From Muribaculaceae bacterium (lineage in GTDB: Bacteria; Bacteroidota; Bacteroidia; Bacteroidales; Muribaculaceae): 64,000 nucleotides of DNA. The DNA lies in NCBI GenBank assembly GCA_017619935.1, contig JAFZRJ010000013.1, positions 1 through 64,000 of the forward strand, in the 5' to 3' direction. Under the pieces are notes generated by a model. The model was not told where the DNA came from. It saw only the letters and a program-made list of their open reading frames with translations, and made no database searches. Shown in pieces: positions 52,755 to 62,169 of this stretch (its first letter is position 1; each line of letters begins with the position of its first letter). Made by a program: the position numbers and the translations under genes.

Positions 52755-55700
52755 TTAGAAGATGAGTTTCACACCCACTTGAGCGTGCCAGCGGCTAAAG
52801 ATAGCGTTCTTGGTAGGCTCGGTGTAACCATTCCAGGTGTAGTTGGCACGATAGACGCCTTCGGCGGTCTTCTCAACCTTTGTGCAGTTGAGCGGAGTCA
52901 CATTGTAACTAGTGCTATAGTTGGCACCCCACTTCTTGTTGAGCAAGTTACCAAAGTTGAGCACGTCGAAGGTAAGCATGATCTTGCTGCCACGCTCGCG
53001 AAGAGCGAAGATGCTCTGAGCGATGTGGAGGTCGAACTGATGTTCGAATGGAGCGATGTTGCCATTGCGCTCGGCATATTGTCCACGGTGATTCTTTGCA
53101 TAGTCATCGTTGGCAAGGAACTCGCGGAAGAGTTCGCGCTGAGCATCGGCGGTAACATCCTTGTTGTCAACAAACACCATCTTGTCGAGTTCGGCGTCGG
53201 TGGGCAAGTAGAGCATTGAGTTACCTTTCTGACCATCACCGTTATAATCGCCACTCTCGTTCATGGTCAAGCTGTAACGGAAACCACTGGTGCCGTTATA
53301 GATGATGTTGACGCTGGTCTGGAGCCATCCGTTGGCATACTTGGGAGTGGTGTAACCCACGTTTACAAGGATGCGGTGAGGCTGGTCGAACGACGAGTAA
53401 GTCAAATCGGGAGCAAAAGTGTTTACAGCGTAGTTGTATTTCCAGTTGCTGTAAGCCACACTGCTAGTACCGTCGTAGATGCTCTTGCTGTGGCCGAAGG
53501 TGTAGCTGGCCAACAGGTCAAGACCGAAGTTGAAGTTCTTCTCAACGGTAGCGCTCACGCTGTAAGTGTAGCCCTTGTCGGTGTTCTCGGTGCTGATAAC
53601 CGAGTAGTACTGTCTGTCAACAGTGAAGAAAGGAGCGGCACTTGCCTCAACGCCTTCAACAGCGTAGGTGCTGCCAGTCTGGCTCAGAGCCAAGTTCTTG
53701 AAGTAAGCCTGATTGTAGGTCTTGCTATACAAACCTTCCACAGTGAACTTCACGTCGCCAGGAAGCATCTGCTCCCATGCCAAGTTAGCGCGGAACACTT
53801 GCGGATAACGGAACTTCTTGCTCACTGTCACGATGTCGGGGCGAGAAGCACTACCCTTGGTCAGGTAATCCACGAGTTCGGTGGTGTTGTTGGTAACGGC
53901 AGGAATGTCGGCAGCATTGTTGATGGTTGTACCGGTGATTTCCACACCTGTATTGCTGAAAGCGTTGCTCAACCACACGAAAGGCACACGACCGGTGAAC
54001 AGACCGAGACCGCCACGGAACAACGTGTTGTGATTCTCATCGGCATACCAGCGGAAACCGAAGCGGGGCGAGAACAGAGGCTTGGCGCTAGGCATCTGGC
54101 CAACCTTGGCATCCCAACCCTTCTGGTAAGCATACTGGTTGAAAGCGATGTTGTCGGTAGGACGAGTGTACATGAAGGGCAAATCTACACGCAGACCATA
54201 GGTGAACTGCAAGTCACGGTTCACGTCAAACTTGTCTTGCAGATACACACCCAACTGACCGGCCTTCACGATAGGAGTCCAGCGCAAGTCGCCATTGGTG
54301 ATGGCGGGATCGGTGCACTTGAACACGAACTGGTCGGGCTGGTCGTTAAGGAAATTGTTGTAAGAGTTGTAAACCCACTCACCGTTCACAGCCTGGATAA
54401 AGAGGTTGCGCATCTTGAAGAACTCGTTGTGCGTACCCAGCGTGATGGTGTGACGTCCCTTGTACCACGACAGGTTGTCTTCCAACAGATACACGTCTTG
54501 GTCAAGGAAGTTGGCGCCCGAACTGTACTCAGTACCAATATTGACACCATTGATATTACGAGAACCATCCTCCGAAGGAACGTTCTTAATCCAGAACAGT
54601 GGACCCTGATAAGGCACGTCGCGGCTGTCGCGGATGCGGTTGTAGCTCAGACGGAGTTCGTTATATACACCGGCACCGATGTTGCTGTTCAACTCAGCGA
54701 CAAACGAGTTGGTCACGTTGTTGAAACGATAACTGGAGTTGTTGAAGTAGTAGCTGGTGGCACCCGAGCTCCACTTGTCGTCGTAAGCATTGCCATGCTG
54801 GTAACGCAAGGCGAGCTTGTTGTTGTCGTTGATGTTCCAGTCGATGCGAGCCAACAGGTCGAAAGCGTTGCGCTTCACGTCGCGGCGGTCAAAGCTCTCA
54901 TCAATACCGCTGAGGGCTTTATACTTATTGACAATAGCCTTTGCCACATCGAGGCTCAGATAGTTCCCGGCCACACCAGGATAGAAACTGGCGGGATAGC
55001 TCTCGTTGTGGTTCTCCAGGTTAACGAAGAAGAACAACTTGTCCTTCACAATGGGACCACTGATGTTACCACCGATGGTAGTGGAGTGTTGTTTCGACAG
55101 CGGGTCTTTCTTGTAGTCCTGAGCGGCGTTGTAACGGCCGTAGAAGTTCTCGTTGTTGTAATAAGTGTAGTAAGTGGCGTGGAAGTCGTTGTTACCCTGC
55201 TTGGTGATTGCGTTGATACCACCACCGGTAAAACCACTCTGACGCACGTCGAAGGGAGCCACTACCACTTGAATTTCTTGAATAGCATCCATAGAGATGG
55301 GGTTGGCGCTCGCCTGACCGCCGTTGGTACCGCTACTGGCCAGACCAAACACATCGTTACTGACAGCACCGTCGATTTGGAAACTGTTGTAACGGTTGTT
55401 GCTTCCGGCAAACGAGATACCACCAATCTTTGAACGATTGGCCATTGGCATGTTCTTGACCACGTCGTAGATGTTGCGGTCGACGGTAGCGGCATTCTCA
55501 ATATTTACCGTTGAGAAGTTGTGGCTGGCACCGGCCTGCTGACGGCGACCTTCACCAGTGATAACAACCTCGTTGAGTTGGCTAACAGCAGCACTCATGT
55601 GCACGTCCAGTTTATAGGTGTTACCCAGCTGGAGCACCACACCATCCACGGTGCGTGTTTCGTAACCAACGTAAGTCACCTTCACGCGATATGGACCGCC

Positions 55701-55922
55701 GGTACGCATACCCTGAATGTGAGCCAAACCGGCGAGGTTCGACACAGCGTTGTAGGTGGTTCCCGAAGGAAGGTGGGTGGCGATCACTGTTGCGCCAATC
55801 AAAGCTTCCTCCGCGTCATCGGTCACATTCACCGACAAAGCCGAGGTAGTAACTTGAGCATTCATGGCGAAAGCTGCAAAAAGCATCACGATGAATGACA
55901 GAAAATGAATTTTTTTGAACAT
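52755..55922 (-). CDS. Oar-like TonB-dependent receptor
   Basis: 1055 residues. Signal peptide (FLSFIVMLFAAFAMNAQ), a carboxypeptidase-like regulatory domain (residues about 28-110: EEALIGATVIATHLPSGTTY, YRVKVTYVGYETRTV), a plug (LNEVVITGEGRRQQAGASHN; FAGSNNRYNSFQIDGAVSND; VVAPFDVRQSGFTGGGINA) and a large barrel ending HAQVGVKLIF. The plug text is that of the Oar/OmpA-related receptors, which differ from SusC. No SusD partner lies beside it. The leader of about 215 nt holds a strong hairpin (55971-56007). Transport or adhesion substrate unknown. Confidence 0.92.
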   Translation of the reverse strand: MFKKIHFLSFIVMLFAAFAMNAQVTTSALSVNVTDDAEEALIGATVIATHLPSGTTYNAVSNLAGLAHIQGMRTGGPYRVKVTYVGYETRTVDGVVLQLGNTYKLDVHMSAAVSQLNEVVITGEGRRQQAGASHNFSTVNIENAATVDRNIYDVVKNMPMANRSKIGGISFAGSNNRYNSFQIDGAVSNDVFGLASSGTNGGQASANPISMDAIQEIQVVVAPFDVRQSGFTGGGINAITKQGNNDFHATYYTYYNNENFYGRYNAAQDYKKDPLSKQHSTTIGGNISGPIVKDKLFFFVNLENHNESYPASFYPGVAGNYLSLDVAKAIVNKYKALSGIDESFDRRDVKRNAFDLLARIDWNINDNNKLALRYQHGNAYDDKWSSGATSYYFNNSSYRFNNVTNSFVAELNSNIGAGVYNELRLSYNRIRDSRDVPYQGPLFWIKNVPSEDGSRNINGVNIGTEYSSGANFLDQDVYLLEDNLSWYKGRHTITLGTHNEFFKMRNLFIQAVNGEWVYNSYNNFLNDQPDQFVFKCTDPAITNGDLRWTPIVKAGQLGVYLQDKFDVNRDLQFTYGLRVDLPFMYTRPTDNIAFNQYAYQKGWDAKVGQMPSAKPLFSPRFGFRWYADENHNTLFRGGLGLFTGRVPFVWLSNAFSNTGVEITGTTINNAADIPAVTNNTTELVDYLTKGSASRPDIVTVSKKFRYPQVFRANLAWEQMLPGDVKFTVEGLYSKTYNQAYFKNLALSQTGSTYAVEGVEASAAPFFTVDRQYYSVISTENTDKGYTYSVSATVEKNFNFGLDLLASYTFGHSKSIYDGTSSVAYSNWKYNYAVNTFAPDLTYSSFDQPHRILVNVGYTTPKYANGWLQTSVNIIYNGTSGFRYSLTMNESGDYNGDGQKGNSMLYLPTDAELDKMVFVDNKDVTADAQRELFREFLANDDYAKNHRGQYAERNGNIAPFEHQFDLHIAQSIFALRERGSKIMLTFDVLNFGNLLNKKWGANYSTSYNVTPLNCTKVEKTAEGVYRANYTWNGYTEPTKNAIFSRWHAQVGVKLIF

Positions 55923-55970
55923 TACTATTAAATATTAATGAAACAATTGAATTATTTTTCAAAGCAAAGA

Positions 55971-56007
55971 CACGCTGCTCCATTTACAAACTAAATGGTG
56001 CAGCGTG
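55971..56007 (-). promoter_or_regulatory. Strong leader hairpin upstream of the Oar-like gene
   Basis: CACGCTGC (55971-55978) pairs with GCAGCGTG (56000-56007) and CCATTTA with TAAATGG inside, interrupted by one T-T mismatch, loop of five. 15 bp in total, 49 nt before the start codon. Followed on the transcript by TCTTTGCTTTG, so it could act as an attenuator. Confidence 0.55.
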
Positions 56008-56137
56008 AAGCAGTTTCTTAGCATGTGTCGTTGATGTGGTCACAAAGTGCTCTATGTCCTCATAGACACAGATGAAGAATGACGTATTGTTATCGTGCAC
56101 AGCGAACATTTCAGCCAACAAACGCTAAAAATCGGTG

Positions 56138-56145
56138 CAAAGGTA
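56138..56145 (-). promoter_or_regulatory. -7 element of the Oar-like receptor gene
   Basis: TACCTTTG followed by CACC on the reverse strand; no clean -33. It implies a leader of about 210 nt. Confidence 0.5.
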
Positions 56146-56226
56146 GTTATTATTTCAACACGGCACGTTAGTTGGTCAATATTTAACACCATTAACATAA
56201 CGAATTAACATTACCGAAAAATTCAC

Positions 56227-56264
56227 CAAAAAAAGGCCCTGCGACCATCACGTGGCCGCAGGGC
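56227..56264 (-). terminator. Intrinsic terminator of the porin gene
   Basis: GCCCTGCG (56236-56243) and CGCAGGGC (56257-56264) pair, extended by CCA/TGG, and on the reverse strand a run of T residues (56234-56227) follows. It ends the glp-porin transcript 27 nt after the porin stop. Confidence 0.8.
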
Positions 56265-56290
56265 ATATCGCATGAAGTTATGCGCTCTTA

Positions 56291-57613
56291 TTAGAAGTTG
56301 AACTGCAAGCGAGCTTGTCCCACGTGGAAGTTCTTGTCGTTGGGATAGTAGTCGCTCTTCAGGTTATGGTAAGTATAGTCAACCATCACTTGAACATACT
56401 TGTTGAACGAGTAGTTCAGGCCGATGGTAGCGCTGTGCAGGTTACCGCCGCCAACGCTGGTAGCGCCAGTGCCGGGCCAGTCTTCCATGTAACCGGCTGC
56501 ATAGTAGTGGCCACGGCCAGCATTGAAGTACTCACCATCGGTGAGGTCGTTCAGGCCAGTGTAGTTGTAACGAGCCACCAGTTCAAGTGACTTGCCGTTG
56601 AGACCACCGAGCAGACCTTCGCACTTGTTGTACTTGTAGCCATTGCCGAAGAGGATGACACCAGCCTCCACGTAACCGCCGTGGAAGTTGTTGCTGCGCA
56701 GCTTGTTGGCATTGTCCCATGCTTCAAGCGAGCCCCAACCGTCGATGTTGTTCTGAGCATCAATCATCAGCGAGTAGGTATCACGTTTCTTGGTCACGTG
56801 CTTGTAGAAGTACTCTCCACGGACGAAGAATTTCTCGTTGTTGTAGAGCAGTTCAGCACCAGCATTGAACACATTGTTGGCCCAGTCAAGATCGGCATGC
56901 ACAAACTGTTCGTCTTCATCAACAAAAGTTTCAAGAGTTTGTCCCATGTGATAGGTCTTCTTCAAGATGTTGTTGTAAACAGTGCCGCCACCAAGATGAG
57001 CATAACGTGCGCTCACACCAATGTGGAAGGTCTGATTCTCGTCGATGAGGGGACGGAACACATAACGTCCAGCCACTGTCAGGCCATTGAAACCAGCTTC
57101 AATCTTGTTGTACTGATTCTCGGTGAATACGCCTTGGTAAGCCATGAAACGGTCGCTGTTGTACTTGTAGCTGATACCCAGTTCGCGTCCTTCGCCCAAT
57201 GCGTAGCTAGAACCGGGACGAGAAATGAAGTGGTAGCTACCCAGCGAGGTGTTGCGGGCCATAGAGCCAGCGGGATCGTTGTAGTAACCCACCTTAATGG
57301 CGTGAGTGCCGTCGCACCACTGTGCGAAAATGTTTTTCTGCGAGAACTTGCCACCGCCAAAGCCGAAGTCGGCATAGAGATACCAGTTCTTGTAGGTGAA
57401 CGATGTGCGGATGCGTGCATCGGTTATCGAAGCGCCACTCTGCAGAGGAGTGAAATCGCTGTGATAGGTGGCAGCATCGGCCATGAAGCGGGCGCCGATG
57501 GTAAACTTAGCGTCCTGTTTCTCGAGTTGCAGGGTGGGATCGGTGTCGAAGTCCTGCGCTGCTGCGCTCAGAGCCATGATTGCGAGAGCGGGCAAGATGA
57601 AATATTTCTTCAT
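56291..57613 (-). CDS. OprO/OprP-like phosphate-selective porin family protein
   Basis: 440 residues with a signal peptide (YFILPALAIMALSAAAQ). The barrel carries alternating aromatic strands (FTYKNWYLYADFGFGGGKFS, FFVRGEYFYKHVTKK, YVQVMVDYTYHNLKSDYY) and ends with QARLQFNF, the outer-membrane C-terminal signature. Relatives take up phosphate or organic phosphates, which would suit its place next to a glycerophosphodiesterase and GlpT. Specificity cannot be read from sequence. It is the last gene of the run that starts with glpA, 59 nt after the phosphodiesterase. Confidence 0.88.
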   Translation of the reverse strand: MKKYFILPALAIMALSAAAQDFDTDPTLQLEKQDAKFTIGARFMADAATYHSDFTPLQSGASITDARIRTSFTYKNWYLYADFGFGGGKFSQKNIFAQWCDGTHAIKVGYYNDPAGSMARNTSLGSYHFISRPGSSYALGEGRELGISYKYNSDRFMAYQGVFTENQYNKIEAGFNGLTVAGRYVFRPLIDENQTFHIGVSARYAHLGGGTVYNNILKKTYHMGQTLETFVDEDEQFVHADLDWANNVFNAGAELLYNNEKFFVRGEYFYKHVTKKRDTYSLMIDAQNNIDGWGSLEAWDNANKLRSNNFHGGYVEAGVILFGNGYKYNKCEGLLGGLNGKSLELVARYNYTGLNDLTDGEYFNAGRGHYYAAGYMEDWPGTGATSVGGGNLHSATIGLNYSFNKYVQVMVDYTYHNLKSDYYPNDKNFHVGQARLQFNF

Positions 57614-57672
57614 AATAATTGTTGTCTAATCAATTAATTAAAGTAATTTTTGAAACATGAGTTAACCACAAA

Positions 57673-59301
57673 TTAGTAACCCAGACGCACAAGCGTTTCC
57701 ACAGCATCGGGCACAGTAACATTGGCAGCCGAGTTGTCATAAACCTGTCCAGCGTGGAAGGGGTTGGGCAGCTTGGGATTGCCACGGAAACCGTTCTCAA
57801 TCATGTAGCGCAGCGACATTTCGGTGCGGTTGGTGAAGAATCCGTCCATGTACACAGGCACGCTATTAGGATAGCTGGTGGTCGTGTAGGGAGTAGAGGG
57901 AATCTCAAGGCGCAGGAGGTCGTCAAACTCGGTCTCCAGACCGTAGTTGTAATAACCCATGTACTTGCACATCTGTGCCCAAGAGTCGAACGAATAGGGA
58001 TGGTTAATCATGCCGCTCTTGCGAATCATGTAGGCTTGCCAAGGAGCGTTCATTTCAGGATAGTTGTTGGGAGCGCCACTGATGGCGGGGCCAATGATGT
58101 GAGCGCCATTGTCCTGAGCCCACTTGATGAAGGCTGCATAGCCCGTGGGGTCGTCGATAGCGATATCGGTAGCGTAAGCAGGTTCGCTGATCCACAGCAG
58201 GTAGCACATGGGCACGCGACCTTTGAAGATGTCGTTGGCACGACGCAAAGCATCAAATGAGAAGGTTTGGAGAATCACCTTACCATTGGTGTTACCCACG
58301 TTCACCTTGCCAGCTTTGTAGAAAGCGGTCTCGGTTGCGGGTTTCTCGATGATGTTCCAGCCGCACTCGGTCAGCACATCATAAACGCGCTGTTCCATGT
58401 TGCCGGGGTTCAGCCAGCTCTCTTTGAACTCGACATAGATACCGGGGCGGTTGCCGGTGTCTTCGGGATCGGCCTCATAAGCATGGTCGAAATCATACTC
58501 GATAAAGTCCATATACTTGGCGTTGTACTGACCCTTAGCCTTAATGGCTTCGTAGATTTGCTGCAGAGTCATGCCTTTGTACTCGTCCTTAATCTTATAA
58601 GTGAGCACGCGGCGACCATTGGCGTCACGCACGAGGCGCTTGCCCTCGGCATAAGCGATTTGGTCCTGAATAGCACTGATATAAAGGCCGTTGCTATAGA
58701 CAATCTTGTTAGTGCCTTTGTCAAAATAGCCATTCTGGGTGGCTGCAAACGAAGGACGAGATTGTTCCAGACTGGTTTCATTGAACCAACTGCCCGAGTC
58801 AAGCATGAGCAGCTCAGCATAGTAGTAGCTCAGCGTGTAGAAGGGACGGAAGGAAGCGATGTCGCGGCCATACTGAGCCTCGGCATCAGCTTTGCTAAAG
58901 CCCAAGCTCATGTAGAAGTCCACACGGGTGGTGGGAACGGTCTCCGAGAAGATGTTCTCGATGTTGGTGGTACGCTTCAAATTCTCGTCGTGGTTGGCCA
59001 GCACGATACCGTCCTTAGTGCACTGCACGTCACTTTCCAAATAGTCGGCGCCCATTTCACGAGCCCAACGCCACGATGCTTCGGTCTCCTCGGGAGCCCA
59101 GAAGGTAGAACCGCGGTGAGCAATCACTGCATACAGGGGAACGTAGTCGCGAACCTTTGCCAGGTCGGCATTCAGCACCTGAACTTCAACGCGTTTGGCA
59201 TCGGTTTTCTCACTGGTAAACTGCTGCTCCTCGGAGCAAGAGGTTGCAAGGGCCACCAGCGCCAGGCTGGCTACACCCATTCGAATGAGATTTTTAAACA
59301 T
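57673..59301 (-). CDS. Glycerophosphodiester phosphodiesterase lipoprotein
   Basis: 542 residues with a lipobox (SLALVALATSC, Cys near 22), so membrane-anchored and probably periplasmic. The GDPD core is at residues about 58-110: YAVIAHRGSTFWAPEETEAS, EMGADYLESDVQCTKDG and LANHDENLKRTT, with the catalytic His pair and the Glu/Asp metal ligands. The C-terminal half (YVEFKESWLNPG, VILQTFSFDALR, HIIGPAISG) completes the barrel with long inserts, making it larger than GlpQ. It releases glycerol-3-phosphate from deacylated phospholipids; GlpT follows upstream in the operon. Confidence 0.93.
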   Translation of the reverse strand: MFKNLIRMGVASLALVALATSCSEEQQFTSEKTDAKRVEVQVLNADLAKVRDYVPLYAVIAHRGSTFWAPEETEASWRWAREMGADYLESDVQCTKDGIVLANHDENLKRTTNIENIFSETVPTTRVDFYMSLGFSKADAEAQYGRDIASFRPFYTLSYYYAELLMLDSGSWFNETSLEQSRPSFAATQNGYFDKGTNKIVYSNGLYISAIQDQIAYAEGKRLVRDANGRRVLTYKIKDEYKGMTLQQIYEAIKAKGQYNAKYMDFIEYDFDHAYEADPEDTGNRPGIYVEFKESWLNPGNMEQRVYDVLTECGWNIIEKPATETAFYKAGKVNVGNTNGKVILQTFSFDALRRANDIFKGRVPMCYLLWISEPAYATDIAIDDPTGYAAFIKWAQDNGAHIIGPAISGAPNNYPEMNAPWQAYMIRKSGMINHPYSFDSWAQMCKYMGYYNYGLETEFDDLLRLEIPSTPYTTTSYPNSVPVYMDGFFTNRTEMSLRYMIENGFRGNPKLPNPFHAGQVYDNSAANVTVPDAVETLVRLGY

Positions 59302-59399
59302 AAGTTTGAAAATTGAAATTAATAAAAAAATGGTTGGTTATTATTTTATTCTAGTGTTTTGACAAAGTGTCACCTAACTGTTATCAGGCCATAGTTGAC

Positions 59400-60824
59400 T
59401 TACTTTTTGTGTTCGCCCTTGCGGTCGGCCACAAGATACTGTTCCTCCTTATAGGTCAAGCCCATGAAGAAGATGGCGAGGATGCAAGCGATGATGATAA
59501 AGATAAAATAGGTCGAGAAATTGTAGGTCCCGTCGGCTCCTTTCGCCAACTTCAGCACATAGCCAAGGACGGTGTTTGCCAGAATACTCGTACCGAGCAC
59601 ATAGCCCATGAAACCAGTGAGTCCGGCTGCTGTACCCGCCGCATTCTTCGGAGCCAAGTCAAGTGCCTGAACACCGATGAGCATCACCGGGCCATAGATG
59701 AGGAAACCGATGGCGATAAGGCATCCTACCACCACCCACAGGTTGTTGATGTACTGCCAGTAAACCACAATGGCAATGATGATGAGCGCCATAAAAATCA
59801 TGGTGGGCAATGCGCGACGGCCCTTAAAGACTTTGTCGCTGAGCCATCCACAGAAGATGGTGCCTGGGATTGCGGCAAATTCGAAAGCGAAATAAGCCCA
59901 TCCTGCACTCTTGAGGTCGGCGCCTTGTGTGTCAAGAATTTTGGGAGCCCAGTCAAGACATCCGTAGCGAACCATATAGATAAATGAGTTGGCCAGTGCG
60001 ATGTACCACAAGAACTTGTTGCTGAGCACGGTCTTGAAAATCTCTTTCATGGAGAGTGTCTGCTCGCTCTTCTTCTCGTCATAATGCTTAGAAGCCGACC
60101 CGCTCCACTTCTCAATGGATTGCAATCCACACGATTGTGGGGTGTCGCGGATAAGGATATAAGCGAGGATTGCGATAAGAATGGCTACTGCAGCCGGGAA
60201 AGCATAGGTTCCGATGAGGAAGTACATCTTCTCATCATTGCCGTAGAACCAAGAGCCGAACCAAACGGCACCATAAGCAGCCATAGGACCGACGAGGGCG
60301 CCACCCACGTTGTGGGCGCAGTTCCACACGCTCATCCATGTTCCACGTTCCTTGATGGAGAACCAACGAGTCATCACACGGCCGCACGGAGGCCAGCCCA
60401 TACCATTGAACCAACCCACCAGGAAGTTGAACACTCCCATCAGCATAACGGCCAATCCTTTGTTCGCTGGACCAATCGCCACTACGGGCACAATCATAAA
60501 CGCCATGGCGATGGCCGACAGTATCAGTCCCAGGGGCAGGAAACGACGGGCATTGCTGCGGTCGCTCACACTTGCCATCACAAATTTAGAGATACCATAA
60601 GCGAGAGCATTCATAGCCATCGCACCACCGAGCATCGCTTCATCGAAGCCGAGGACGCCAAGAGGCGCAACTGCCATGGATAAGTTTTTTCTCACCAAGT
60701 AGAAACCGGCATATCCAATAAAGATACCGATAAACACTTGCCAGCGAAGGCGTTTGTACTTCGCGTCAGCCTCTGGGCCTGTCTGTTCAGGCTTATAGGC
60801 CGGAGGGGCTAAAAAATTTGCCAT
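59400..60824 (-). CDS. glpT: Glycerol-3-phosphate transporter (MFS, GlpT)
   Basis: 474 residues with 12 predicted helices. The organophosphate antiporter signature is present: RWQVFIGIFIGYAGFYLVRK near residues 28-47 with the substrate Arg, GWFNGMGWPPCGRVMTRWFS near 137-156, and GTWMSVWNCAHNVGGALVG after it. The second half has DWAPKILDTQGADLKSAGW and FAAIPGTIFCGWLSDKVFKG. It imports glycerol-3-phosphate in exchange for phosphate. It sits between the phosphodiesterase and glpC, 47 nt after the latter. Confidence 0.95.
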   Translation of the reverse strand: MANFLAPPAYKPEQTGPEADAKYKRLRWQVFIGIFIGYAGFYLVRKNLSMAVAPLGVLGFDEAMLGGAMAMNALAYGISKFVMASVSDRSNARRFLPLGLILSAIAMAFMIVPVVAIGPANKGLAVMLMGVFNFLVGWFNGMGWPPCGRVMTRWFSIKERGTWMSVWNCAHNVGGALVGPMAAYGAVWFGSWFYGNDEKMYFLIGTYAFPAAVAILIAILAYILIRDTPQSCGLQSIEKWSGSASKHYDEKKSEQTLSMKEIFKTVLSNKFLWYIALANSFIYMVRYGCLDWAPKILDTQGADLKSAGWAYFAFEFAAIPGTIFCGWLSDKVFKGRRALPTMIFMALIIIAIVVYWQYINNLWVVVGCLIAIGFLIYGPVMLIGVQALDLAPKNAAGTAAGLTGFMGYVLGTSILANTVLGYVLKLAKGADGTYNFSTYFIFIIIACILAIFFMGLTYKEEQYLVADRKGEHKK

Positions 60825-60871
60825 AAAATGTAGTTTTTAAGGAATATTGTATATTGATCTTTTTTGTTGAT

Positions 60872-62128
60872 TCATCTCACGCCGTTAAGCTTCTGCGTGG
60901 CTTCAACATCGATGGCCTGGGCCAGGATGCTGATGGGATTGAGCACCTTCACACCTGTGGACATTTCTATTTGCCACTTGCAGGTCTCACAGTCGGTGCT
61001 CACATAATCGGGCTTGGCGGCTTCAATGTCGGCGAACAGAATTGAACCGATGGCTTGCGAGGTCTCGTAGTTCTCTTTCTTGAACCCGTATGTTCCTGAA
61101 ATACCGCAACAGTTCTGGTCGAGTTCCACCAGTTCCAGCCCGGGAATCATGCGCAGCAGTTCGGTGCTGTAGATGGCCCATCCCATGCGTTGCATGTGGC
61201 AAGCGGTATGGTAGGCTACCCGCATCTTGAAGTCGGGGCGGAATGCGAGTTTCACCTCGCCCTCGTCGATGAGTTGGAACAGGAAACGAGTGGCGAGCGA
61301 GAGATGTTCGCGCACGTTGTCGTTGTTCACACCCAGCAACTCAGGATACTCGTCACGCATGGTGAAGGTGCAAGTCGAACTGGTTGTTATGATGGGACGG
61401 CGCATCTGGTTGATGCTCTTGCGCATGGAAGCCATGTTCACTTCGCCCTGTTTGCGGGCCTGTTGATACATTCCATTGGCAATGAGCGCCACGCCGCAGC
61501 ATTTTTCCTTGTCAAGCAGATGAACTCCATACCCCACAGCATTCATCACGGTGACCAAATCCTTTCCCAACTGCGGGAAGTTGTAGTTCACGTAGCAACC
61601 ATGAAAATAACTCACATGGTGGGCAAACTTGTCCTGCTGCGCTTGCGCATTCTTACGATACCATGCCTCAAATTTTTGCGCAGAGTAAGCAGGGAAAGTG
61701 CGGTGCTTGTCTATCGCCATCACGGCATCCATGACCACTTTCACGGGCTTCAGACCCAGCGAGAAGTTGGTGATTGGAGCGACAATGGTGGCCATCGACC
61801 CTACTAAGTCGGTGTTGGCGAGCATCATGTCGCGCAACTTGGGTCGGTGTGTGGTGTGCTTCATGCGCGCCTGCTGGATGAGGTCTCCAATGCGCACGTC
61901 GCTCGGGCAAGCCACTTCACAGCGCTTGCAATTCAAGCACAGCTTGAGCGCTTCGTCGAAAAACTTGGGGTCTTTCAAGCGGTAACGCTCTCCGTCAGGC
62001 CCCGCCTGTTTAGGACCGGGGTATGCGGGATTGACGGCAGCAACAGGGCAATAAACCGTACAAATCGAGCATTTGAGACACTGCTCGAAATTGTGGTCGC
62101 TGATGCTTGTCAGTTGAGTTGTTGCCAT
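60872..62128 (-). CDS. glpC: Anaerobic glycerol-3-phosphate dehydrogenase subunit C
   Basis: 418 residues. Iron-sulfur membrane-anchor subunit that passes electrons from GlpAB to the quinone pool. Two 4Fe-4S motifs: CLKCSICTVYCPV near residues 18-30 and CLNCKRCEVACPSDV near 64-78. Two CCG domains follow, with KEKCCGVALIANGMY near 208 and LDQNCCGISGTYGFKKENYE near 338. SYFHGCYVNYNFPQLGKD is typical as well. It follows glpB after 41 nt. Confidence 0.95.
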   Translation of the reverse strand: MATTQLTSISDHNFEQCLKCSICTVYCPVAAVNPAYPGPKQAGPDGERYRLKDPKFFDEALKLCLNCKRCEVACPSDVRIGDLIQQARMKHTTHRPKLRDMMLANTDLVGSMATIVAPITNFSLGLKPVKVVMDAVMAIDKHRTFPAYSAQKFEAWYRKNAQAQQDKFAHHVSYFHGCYVNYNFPQLGKDLVTVMNAVGYGVHLLDKEKCCGVALIANGMYQQARKQGEVNMASMRKSINQMRRPIITTSSTCTFTMRDEYPELLGVNNDNVREHLSLATRFLFQLIDEGEVKLAFRPDFKMRVAYHTACHMQRMGWAIYSTELLRMIPGLELVELDQNCCGISGTYGFKKENYETSQAIGSILFADIEAAKPDYVSTDCETCKWQIEMSTGVKVLNPISILAQAIDVEATQKLNGVR

Positions 62129-62169
62129 AGTTTTTAGCTACAAGACTATAATTACTGTATGATTTATCT

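Larger units (their letters stand above)
55923..56290. other. Leader region of the Oar-like gene
   Basis: 368 bp. Reading leftwards it holds a terminator for the porin (56227-56264), a -7 TACCTTTG (56138-56145), a small hairpin TCTATG...CATAGA (near 56050-56070) and a strong hairpin (55971-56007) close to the start codon. No short gene is supported. Confidence 0.6.

Noticed and set aside
53376..55433. A 685-residue forward open frame antisense to the Oar-like receptor.
   Set aside because: It is a long shadow frame rich in Val and Gln without domains; the reverse frame has clear plug and barrel signatures, a leader and a terminator.
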